Shown here: positions 46,524-54,166 of the stretch, piece after piece
How the letters are laid out: the number at the start of each line of letters is the position of its first letter
Numbering within the stretch: the first letter of the stretch is position 1
Assembly (NCBI RefSeq): GCF_036884255.1
Contig: NZ_CP145605.1
Coordinates: forward strand, 3,348,001 to 3,412,000
Direction: 5' to 3'
Length of the DNA stretch: 64,000 nt
Origin: Paenibacillus tundrae
Lineage (GTDB): Bacteria; Bacillota; Bacilli; Paenibacillales; Paenibacillaceae
Made by a program: the position numbers and the translations under genes
The notes under the pieces: generated by a model
What the model saw: the letters and a program-made list of their open reading frames with translations, nothing else
Databases searched by the model: none
What the model was told of the DNA's origin: nothing

Positions 46524-47423
46524 TTATAGTGCGAAAAATCCATTCTGTACAGCTTGTTTCACCCACTCTTGGAGTGGAGTGCCCGGTGTAGCAGAACGCA
46601 ACTCGTCGCTGACCTGGTCTGGCTTGGGAAGTAATTGAAAATGAGAATTTAATCCAAGCCATTTGTAGGAGTCGGCGAGGCCTTTGGCTGTTTCCTTGCC
46701 TAGCATTGGAGATAATGCTTCTTCGAACGCTTCCACGGGGAGAGAATAAAACTGTATTTTTCGATTTAATGTGGCGCTAAATTGCTCTGCCAGCTGATTT
46801 CCAGTTAGCGCCTCAGGTCCTACGATAGGCAATGTCTTCCCTGCCAGTTCTGGGTGGTTAAGTGCATATACGCTGTAAGCGGCTGCATCTTCCATACTAA
46901 TCCATGCGACTGCAGAATCAGCAGGTACAGGGTAAGCCAGTGTTTGGTTGTCTACAACGCCGGGAATAAGGAAGTTTTCCATATAAAATGTAGGTTGTAG
47001 GATAATAGTCGGAATGCCACTTTGCTTCACATAAGCGATTAATTCTCTCTTAATATCATAAGCAGCAACACCTGTAACATCATCTGTAAAGAAACCGCTA
47101 GTATTAAAAACAAGGAGTTTAACATTGGCTTTTTTGGCAGCATCAACGGTATTACGGATGAATTGTCGATTACGCTCCAAGTCGTAGTCCACCGGCAACA
47201 CCAGGAATACTTTGTTGACACCGTGATGAGCAGGAGTTAGGCTGCTAGCATCTGTTAGATCGCCAACAAAGGCAGTAATGCCCTGCTCTTGAAGCTGAGC
47301 GGCCTTGTCCGAATTTCTTACGATTGTATGAACGGCGTGTCCTTCTTTCAGAAGTTTGCTGGCGACTGCCCCTCCTTGTACGCCGCCTGCTCCATATACT
47401 AATATCTTATCCTTAGTTGTCAT
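46524..47423 (-). CDS. NmrA/SDR-type NAD(P)-binding protein
   Basis: The 299-residue protein begins with the dinucleotide-binding loop LVYGAGGVQGGAVASKLL and shows an atypical short-chain dehydrogenase layout of the NmrA-like group, with TSGFFTDD and LQPTFYMENF. Members act as quinone oxidoreductases (QOR2-like) or redox sensors. GGAAGGATGATG precedes ATG. It is divergent from an HxlR regulator with a 16-bp palindrome between, a common pairing for quinone- or aldehyde-responsive genes. Confidence 0.88.
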   Translation of the reverse strand: MTTKDKILVYGAGGVQGGAVASKLLKEGHAVHTIVRNSDKAAQLQEQGITAFVGDLTDASSLTPAHHGVNKVFLVLPVDYDLERNRQFIRNTVDAAKKANVKLLVFNTSGFFTDDVTGVAAYDIKRELIAYVKQSGIPTIILQPTFYMENFLIPGVVDNQTLAYPVPADSAVAWISMEDAAAYSVYALNHPELAGKTLPIVGPEALTGNQLAEQFSATLNRKIQFYSLPVEAFEEALSPMLGKETAKGLADSYKWLGLNSHFQLLPKPDQVSDELRSATPGTPLQEWVKQAVQNGFFAL

Positions 47424-47524
47424 TTATTCATCATCCTTCCGTTTACTAAAAGTAATTTAATGACTATAGTTAAATAATATAGGTTTAAATTCAATAATGT
47501 AAGTACGCACATGAAGGATATTTA

Positions 47525-47540
47525 GTATCCTTAAGGATAC
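47525..47540. promoter_or_regulatory. palindrome GTATCCTTAAGGATAC, HxlR operator
   Basis: A perfect 16-bp palindrome 20 bases before the HxlR start and in the divergent NmrA promoter region. HxlR/DUF24 regulators bind such inverted repeats. Confidence 0.75.
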
Positions 47541-47560
47541 CTAAAAAGGAGAGAATCAGA

Positions 47561-47902
47561 GTGGATAATCAAGACTCACATTGCTCGCAATGCCCGGTTG
47601 AATTTACAGTCAATATGATTGGGGGCAAGTATAAGCTGCTTATTCTGCACAACCTTTCGCTTCTCGGCGTAAGACGGTTTAATGAATTAAGAAAAGAATT
47701 TCCCAATATTACGCAGCGTACACTCACTCGCCAGCTGCGTGAGCTCGAAACCGATGGGCTGATTAACCGACAAGTGTATTCTGAAATTCCACCCAAGGTA
47801 GAGTATTCTTTGTCAGAGACCGGGAAGAGCCTTCATTCTATACTTTATCAGATAGAGGAATGGGGCTTGAATTATATCGCAAATAATCCAAAAAATTCAT
47901 AG
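47561..47902 (+). CDS. HxlR-family regulator
   Basis: A GTG start after AAAAGGAGAGAATC gives 113 residues. The HxlR winged helix is clear (GGKYKLLILHNLSLLGVRRFNEL, ITQRTLTRQLRELETDGLI). Two cysteines at positions 8 and 11 (HCSQCPVEF) lie where HxlR sensors such as HypR or YodB have their redox cysteine. It likely controls the divergent NmrA-like gene. Confidence 0.9.
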   Translation: MDNQDSHCSQCPVEFTVNMIGGKYKLLILHNLSLLGVRRFNELRKEFPNITQRTLTRQLRELETDGLINRQVYSEIPPKVEYSLSETGKSLHSILYQIEEWGLNYIANNPKNS

Positions 47903-47919
47903 GCCATGGCAAGTATGTC

Positions 47920-48730
47920 TCAGTTCACATCATACCCATGGTCTGTATTTCCTTTAAAAAATAGAGAATTCGAGTCTGATTGCACTTTCCGGTCTCTGAA
48001 CTGTCCCGGAGTTTCATTATTAAATTTGCGAAACACTTTATAAAAAGTCCGCTGGTTCTCATACCCTACCATTCTGGCTATCGTATCCAGAGACAAATTC
48101 TTCATGCTAGCCATCATTTCCTTAGCCTTACCTATCCTTACCTGGTTTATATATTGAACGAAAGTATTTCCGGTTTCCCGCTTAAAGATCTGTCCAAGGT
48201 ACACTGGATGCAAATTCAGGTATGCCGCCGCATCAGATAAAGAAATATCCTTCATGTAACTTTGCTCTATATAGGCTTTTAACAGTTTAATATGTTCGTT
48301 CTGCGAGGTACCCATTTCTTCGGGGGGGATTGCCAGACATTTCCAAAATTTCACGTTCTTGAATCAGTTCACATGCTGTTCTTTTAAGAACCTCAGCTAA
48401 CTCCACCTGGTTAATTGGCTTAAGTAAATACTCTATCACCTGCAATTTAACAGCTTTGCGTGCATAGTCGAATACATCGTGCCCTGTTAGGATAATGAAG
48501 CGCTTTATATCCTTTTGCTGCGCTCGCCGAATCAGCTCCAGACCGTCGATTTCTGGCATATGGATATCCGTAATGATTAAATCCGGACGGGCAAGTTCTA
48601 TTCGTTCCAGCGCTTCGATGCTATCACGAGCCGTTATGATTTTCCTGAACGCTGTCTTTTCTTCCTCAATCATGTCTCGCAAACCTTCCAAAATTATTGG
48701 CTCATCATCCACAATCAGTAGTTTGAGCAT
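47920..48730 (-). pseudogene. YesN-type AraC response regulator split in a C7 run
   Basis: The N-terminal frame (from 48730) holds a receiver domain with the phospho-aspartate in DLIITDIHMPEIDGLEL. After QEREILEMSGNPP it runs out of frame. The next frame resumes with EEMGTSQNEHIKLLKAYIEQ and an AraC domain (LSDAAAYLNLHPVYLGQIFK, DTIARMVGYENQRTFYKVFR). A run of seven C (seven G on the plus strand near 48322-48328) is where they diverge; six or eight would give one 269-residue protein. It is the partner of the YesM kinase, whose gene it overlaps by 26 bases. Confidence 0.82.
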
Positions 48731-50471
48731 TGGAGTATTCCTCCTTCAGCAGCAGTTTAAGGCAACAAACCGTCTCTTTTCCGGGAGTACTTATTATTCC
48801 AAGCGATGATTCTTTACCGTAATACGCTTTGACCCGTTCAGCCACATTACTAAGCCCGATGCCTGTCGTCTTATGCTGCGATTCATGCTTGGTGATACTG
48901 CCCTCCAGCAGCCGCTGAAGAAACTTTATCTGCTGCTCCGATATCCCGGAACCGTTGTCGGCTACCTCAATCCACACATATCCATGTTTTCTTTCTATCC
49001 GCAACGTAATCCGCTTGCTGCCCCTGTTCCTGGACAAACCATGGATCATACTGTTCTCCACCAGCGGCTGTAGGATAAATCTGGGACAAGGCAACGATAA
49101 TAGCGTTTCCTCTACCTGGAGCTCCACCTCAAGGTCACTCATACGGATTTGATGTATTGCGATATAGGTGCCTACATGATCTAGCTCATCTCGAAGCGTC
49201 GTATGTTCCGACTTTGACAGACTGTAGCGGAACAAATTACCGAGAGAAAGAGCCATCTCTGCTACTTTATAATCCTTATTTGATCTGGCAAGCATTCGCA
49301 TCGTTTCTAGGGTATTATATAGAAAATGGGGTTGAATTTGTGCCTGCAGCATTTTGAAATCTGCTTCTTTCTTAAGCATCTCCACTTTTTGAACATGGTT
49401 TACTAATTCATCCATGCGACTGATCATTTCATTATAGTTCGTGATTAGGAAGCCGATTTCGTCTTTCCCAGCTTTCCCCTTAACGGGGTTGTTCAGGAAC
49501 TCTGGCTCCACTCTGCGCATATGACGCGAGAGCCGGACGATTCGTTTGGTTAGCGAAGAGATGATCCAAAAGTAGAGAGCGGACAGCAAGGCGAGCAGCG
49601 CCAAACCGCAAGCTACCCATAACTGCTTTACCCTCAGGAATTGGAATAAAACTGCCCGTTTATTCACCTCGATAATCGTTAGCCCCAGCTTTGGAATATG
49701 AACAGAATTAATCAACAGTCGATCATGGTCGGCAAGAGATCCTCCCAAGGATTCATTACCAAACAGTTGGATAATGGAGCGTATTTGCTCATCTGACAGC
49801 TTCGTATTCGTGACATAGCTAACCATCTTTCCTTGACGATCAAGCACCATTATTGCATTATCCGGATGTACTTGAGTCAAGGCCGACACGAATTGATCTA
49901 ACATTGCAGGGTCAACACTTATCTGAATAATACCTAGATCAGTATTATAGGAATTACTGTACAGCTTCTGGAAATAACTCAGTGCCGGAGCGGCAGGATC
50001 GAAAGATTGCTTCCATAGTCCCTGGGCTGGACGCAACTCTCCAATTTCATCAGGAGTTAGGAATCTCCCTATATCACGATAGTTCTGAAAACCGGGAGCC
50101 TCCAATAGCCGTTTCTGATACTTGGGATAAACTGTAAAATTTTGCACTAAAGGATCTGCCAGATAAGCAAACGAAAATGCTGGATTAATTTCTTTTAAAT
50201 ACGAGTAGATTAAATCACGGTCATCCACAAACCCTCCTTGCAAAAAGTCAATTAAAGCTGCATTGTTTTGATAAATCGAAGTAAGTGATTCCAGCTTAGC
50301 CAGGCTTGAATCCAGATTGGATGCAGTCTGCTCCAAATTTTGCTGGTTTGCAAGTTGATATTGGGTGAGCATTCTTTCATACAGCTGAACATAGGAGAAC
50401 AGAGCAAAGAACAGAAATGGAAGCACAATGAGGAGAATGTAACCCAAGTACATTTTTGTACGTATACGCAT
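48705..50471 (-). CDS. YesM-type sensor histidine kinase
   Basis: The 588-residue protein has an N-terminal membrane segment, a large extracellular domain (about residues 35-270), a second membrane segment (LWVACGLALLALLSALYFWI), HAMP, and a His_kinase domain with LQAQIQPHFLYNTLETMRML and ATPase box DNGSGI. These kinases sense sugars or their binding proteins in Paenibacillus and Bacillus. It follows the sugar-binding protein gene after a strong hairpin and overlaps the regulator gene. Confidence 0.92.
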   Translation of the reverse strand: MRIRTKMYLGYILLIVLPFLFFALFSYVQLYERMLTQYQLANQQNLEQTASNLDSSLAKLESLTSIYQNNAALIDFLQGGFVDDRDLIYSYLKEINPAFSFAYLADPLVQNFTVYPKYQKRLLEAPGFQNYRDIGRFLTPDEIGELRPAQGLWKQSFDPAAPALSYFQKLYSNSYNTDLGIIQISVDPAMLDQFVSALTQVHPDNAIMVLDRQGKMVSYVTNTKLSDEQIRSIIQLFGNESLGGSLADHDRLLINSVHIPKLGLTIIEVNKRAVLFQFLRVKQLWVACGLALLALLSALYFWIISSLTKRIVRLSRHMRRVEPEFLNNPVKGKAGKDEIGFLITNYNEMISRMDELVNHVQKVEMLKKEADFKMLQAQIQPHFLYNTLETMRMLARSNKDYKVAEMALSLGNLFRYSLSKSEHTTLRDELDHVGTYIAIHQIRMSDLEVELQVEETLLSLPCPRFILQPLVENSMIHGLSRNRGSKRITLRIERKHGYVWIEVADNGSGISEQQIKFLQRLLEGSITKHESQHKTTGIGLSNVAERVKAYYGKESSLGIISTPGKETVCCLKLLLKEEYSNAQTTDCG

Positions 50472-50517
50472 ATCAGATATCTCCCCGCTGTCTAATATGG
50501 TGTTTTAACGTTGGTGA

Positions 50518-50562
50518 GCTCACACAGGATGCAGGCTCCTTGAGTCTGCATCCTGTGTGAGC
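50518..50562 (-). terminator. perfect 17-bp stem-loop between binding protein and kinase genes
   Basis: GCTCACACAGGATGCAG and its exact complement flank an 11-base loop. No T run follows on the minus strand, so rather than a simple terminator it may be an mRNA-stabilising or attenuating hairpin that keeps kinase/regulator levels below transporter levels. Confidence 0.7.
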
Positions 50563-50587
50563 GGTATAGTGCCTGTATGTTGGCTTG

Positions 50588-52126
50588 TTACTTCGTTAAC
50601 TGATCATACTTTTGCTTAAGAGGACCGTACTGCTCGGTTGCCCATTCTTCGAGCTTGCTCATTCCGATTTTTTCGGCTTTTTTAATCAGCTCGTCGAAGG
50701 CAGCCTGTGCTTCAGCTTCTGTAGCAGCCAGATAGATCTTAGTGACCTCCGTTTTCACCATATTATCGATGTTCGTGCGGATAATCTGTTCGGGTGAATC
50801 CGTGTCAGGATTAATCATACCTATCGCCGGATTAAACTTAATTATTGGTGAGTACTTCTCTCCCTGCCGTGTCGTTTCCGATCCTTCTTTATAAGATGTT
50901 AATGCCATTCCTACACCTGTCTCAGTAGGCACTCCCCACCAGTACACCCCTTTTTCCTTCAGTAGCTCGAGATCGTTAATATCATAAGTGAATTCCGGGT
51001 ACCCGGCTGCATTCCAGCTCCAATCCTTGCCCTCTACACCCCACTCTGCCGTTCTCCAGCCTTCCTCTGAGAATAGATATTTCAAAAATTTAACGGTCGC
51101 TTCCACATTTTTATTACTCTTGGTGACATACATCCCCAGCCCGCCGGTTCCTGAGCTTAGAATGGAAGCCTCTGGTCCAAGCGGTTCGGCCAATTGAACA
51201 AAGCTGATACCGTTGTCTTTGTTATCCGCATTGAGGCGTTCTGCCCCGGAATAGGTCCAGGTATAGGCGAAGCCCTTCCCGGCCGCCATCATTTGCTCTG
51301 TCTCCGTCTCATTCTTATAGGCAAAGTTCTCTGATGTTATATATCCATTCCGATATAGGCTATTCATATACAACATCGACTTGCGTACAGCGTCTTGTCT
51401 CAGATAGTAAACAATCTTCCCATTCTCGTCCACAAAACCTCCATAAGCACCGAATTGTGCATCGAAATATGGCCTTTGCCAGTTAGGATTAAGAATTAAA
51501 GGCGTCATCTCCGGATATTTCTCTTTGACAGTTGCGAACACATTATCAAGGTCATCCAGTGACTTAATGGACGGATTACCTATTTCCTCCAGAATATCCT
51601 TGCGCATGGCTAACCCGGGAACCATCATATGGGCATAAGGATTAGCCTTCCACTCCGATTCAGGAGAAAAGTCATTACGAATGGCGTAATAATTCTCGTC
51701 ACTTACAGTATTCACTAGTTCCTTTACTGGATCGAACTTCACATCAGGAGCATATTTAGGAAATATTTCGTTATACGGCAAGCTTAGATTGCCATCTGAC
51801 ATTAGCTTGAAGTTAAAAGAAACAATGATATCCGGGAGATCCCCTGAAGCTACCATCAGCGCCAATTGCTTATCGTCCGTGGCAACCGTAATTTTCGGCT
51901 TCACCCCAGTAGCTTTAGTGATCATTTCCGGAATTTCCCCGGACCAGTCCTGAAAAGGATACCATGTTGCATCAACGAACATAGTCAGCTCCACTGGCTT
52001 ATTTCCATTGTCGGTCGATGATGCAACACCACTCTGTTCCCCATTTTGGCTGCATGCTGAAAGTACGCCGACTACCAAAAGTACCGCCAGTATCAGCTTA
52101 GATAGCATACGTGAGCTTTTCCCCAT
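50588..52126 (-). CDS. sugar-binding lipoprotein of an ABC transporter
   Basis: The start is ATG (MGKSSRMLSKL) after GGGGGAAAGAAAG. A lipoprotein signal with lipobox LSAC is followed by a family 1-type solute-binding fold of about 490 residues. It belongs with LplA/YtcQ-type proteins that bind oligosaccharides. Two permease genes lie directly upstream, but no ATPase is in the operon, as usual for this class, which shares an MsmX-like ATPase. Confidence 0.92.
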   Translation of the reverse strand: MGKSSRMLSKLILAVLLVVGVLSACSQNGEQSGVASSTDNGNKPVELTMFVDATWYPFQDWSGEIPEMITKATGVKPKITVATDDKQLALMVASGDLPDIIVSFNFKLMSDGNLSLPYNEIFPKYAPDVKFDPVKELVNTVSDENYYAIRNDFSPESEWKANPYAHMMVPGLAMRKDILEEIGNPSIKSLDDLDNVFATVKEKYPEMTPLILNPNWQRPYFDAQFGAYGGFVDENGKIVYYLRQDAVRKSMLYMNSLYRNGYITSENFAYKNETETEQMMAAGKGFAYTWTYSGAERLNADNKDNGISFVQLAEPLGPEASILSSGTGGLGMYVTKSNKNVEATVKFLKYLFSEEGWRTAEWGVEGKDWSWNAAGYPEFTYDINDLELLKEKGVYWWGVPTETGVGMALTSYKEGSETTRQGEKYSPIIKFNPAIGMINPDTDSPEQIIRTNIDNMVKTEVTKIYLAATEAEAQAAFDELIKKAEKIGMSKLEEWATEQYGPLKQKYDQLTK

Positions 52127-52169
52127 CTTTCTTTCCCCCATTCATGTGGTTTTGGAAATTACCAGATGT

Positions 52170-53051
52170 TTAACCTTTTACCGCACCGAGCATCATCCCC
52201 GAAACAAAGTACTTTTGCAGAAACGGATAAACCCCGAGAATAGGAACAATAGACACTACCATTGCCGTTGCCTGAATAGAGAAGGGCGTAACCTTAGCTC
52301 TGGACATCGAAGCCGCTGCGGCATCCCCCGTGGGTACCATTGACTGATTGATCACTTGCATCATCCGATAAGTAAGCGTTCTCAAGTTCTCGTTCTGAAC
52401 GAAATATGCAGAGTCGAGCCAGGAATTCCACTGTCCGGAGCCAATGAATAGGCTCATCGTCGCCATCAGCGGCATGGAGACAGGTACAACGATGCTGAAA
52501 AATATCCTCAGTTCACTTGCCCCGTCCATCCGAGCAGATTCTCCTAGTTCATCTGGAATTTCACGAAAGAAAGAGATGGCTATCAGCAGGAAGAACAAAT
52601 TCAACATGCTGGGAATCACGTAAACACCGAATGTGTTAATCAGCCCGAGGCTTTTGAGCACAATATAGAAAGCAATCAATCCACCCGAGAAATTCATCGC
52701 TACTATCACGATAAAAAAATATGTTTTTCTAAACATCAAATCTCGCTTCGCAAGCCCATATGCGACCATACTGGTGAAAAACACTGCGAGCACCGTTCCC
52801 ACTATCGTCCGTAGGATCGAAACCAGAAAAGCATTTACCCATTTGGGATCTTCAATAAAGTAGATGTAATTCCCCAGCGTGAACTCCCTCGGCCATAAAT
52901 ACATTCCTCCTAGGTTAGAATCAGATCCTGAATTGAATGTAATGATAAGAATGTAATAGAAGGGGTACAGCGTAATAAACACAATGATTAATAAAATTAC
53001 CGTAATCAGAATGTCCAGTATCCAATCTTCCATCGTTCTTTTCCTGCGCAT
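52170..53051 (-). CDS. ABC sugar permease, LplC/YtcP type
   Basis: The 293-residue protein has six membrane segments and the EAA-like loop ELGESARMDGASELRIFFSI, the CUT1 permease signature. The ribosome site (AAAGGCAGTG) is modest. It pairs with the permease encoded 38 bases upstream. Confidence 0.92.
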   Translation of the reverse strand: MRRKRTMEDWILDILITVILLIIVFITLYPFYYILIITFNSGSDSNLGGMYLWPREFTLGNYIYFIEDPKWVNAFLVSILRTIVGTVLAVFFTSMVAYGLAKRDLMFRKTYFFIVIVAMNFSGGLIAFYIVLKSLGLINTFGVYVIPSMLNLFFLLIAISFFREIPDELGESARMDGASELRIFFSIVVPVSMPLMATMSLFIGSGQWNSWLDSAYFVQNENLRTLTYRMMQVINQSMVPTGDAAAASMSRAKVTPFSIQATAMVVSIVPILGVYPFLQKYFVSGMMLGAVKG

Positions 53052-53089
53052 GGCTTCACTGCCTTTTCTGTTTGAGTAATGACCCTAGG

Positions 53090-54040
53090 CTAGAACAATC
53101 CGGTTCCCGAGAACCGCTTGGCGATAAAATTACTGGTGAAGATCAGGAAAACCGAGATTACCGACTGCATAAGGTCAATTGCTGTGGCAAAAGAGAACCG
53201 TCCCTGGGCTAGACCAACCGAAAATGCATATGTCTGGATAATCTGCGACTTCTCGTTGTTGAGTGGATTCCCCAGCAGCATCGACTGTTCGAAATTTGAC
53301 CCTACCAAACCGCCTCCCAGAATACTGCCGATGGTCAGAATGAGCACTACTATGCTGGCACTTTTGAGCCCCGGTAAGGTAATGTACAGAATTCGTTTAA
53401 GTCTGCCAGCCCCGTCAATCTCCGCTGCCTCATACAATGCTGGATCAATACCAGCCAAAGCTGCCAGAAAAATAATTGTCCACCAGCCTGCCTCCTTCCA
53501 GATCGCAGTCATAACCGCCAAGCCATAGAACGAATCGGGATCGGTCAGGATTTGTACAGGTTCCTTGATAATATGCAGCGATAGCATCAACTCATTAAAA
53601 ATTCCAAAACCGGATGAAAAGAAAGCGTATGCAATACCAGTCACTACAACCCAGGAAATGAAATGTGGCAGGTAGCTTACAGTCTGTACAAACCTTTTAA
53701 AAAATACATGTTTGACCTCGCTAAGCATAATCGCAAACAGAATAGGAATCGGATACGAAAAAATCACTTTCAGTACACTGAGTATTAACGTATTGCGCAC
53801 CAGGCTTGGAAAGTTGTAGTCGTTAATCAACTCTCTAAAATGCGACAATCCTGCCCAGGAACTGGTGAAGATACCTTCAATACCAGTAGAAATTTTGTAA
53901 TTCTTGAAGGCGATGATAATGCCGAACATCGGAATGTAACTGAAGACCAGCAGGAACAGAATCCCAAGTCCTACAAACAAATGAAAGGGTAGCTGCTTGT
54001 GTAAACGTTTTAGAAATAGTTCTTCTTGAATGATGTCCAC
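53090..54040 (-). CDS. ABC sugar permease, LplB/YteP type
   Basis: The protein of up to 316 residues has six membrane segments and the loop ALYEAAEIDGAGRLKRILYI. The start is uncertain: the GTG at the 5' end of the frame overlaps AAGGAGGTGG, so initiation may occur a few codons later. It follows the GH95-like gene by about 125 bases. Confidence 0.9.
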   Translation of the reverse strand: MDIIQEELFLKRLHKQLPFHLFVGLGILFLLVFSYIPMFGIIIAFKNYKISTGIEGIFTSSWAGLSHFRELINDYNFPSLVRNTLILSVLKVIFSYPIPILFAIMLSEVKHVFFKRFVQTVSYLPHFISWVVVTGIAYAFFSSGFGIFNELMLSLHIIKEPVQILTDPDSFYGLAVMTAIWKEAGWWTIIFLAALAGIDPALYEAAEIDGAGRLKRILYITLPGLKSASIVVLILTIGSILGGGLVGSNFEQSMLLGNPLNNEKSQIIQTYAFSVGLAQGRFSFATAIDLMQSVISVFLIFTSNFIAKRFSGTGLF

Positions 54041-54166
54041 CTCCTTGACGGCTAATAGATTAACTCGCTTTCTAGGTTAAATTATAGGTTCCTCAAACCG
54101 TCATGAACACAGTTCATTTCCAATAATGAGATGTCCATTTTCAAGGTGGTCACAGTTGGACTGGTC

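Noticed and set aside
46334..46543. 69-codon minus-strand frame next to the NmrA gene
   Set aside because: It overlaps the NmrA gene's 3' end in another frame and spans its terminator-like hairpin.
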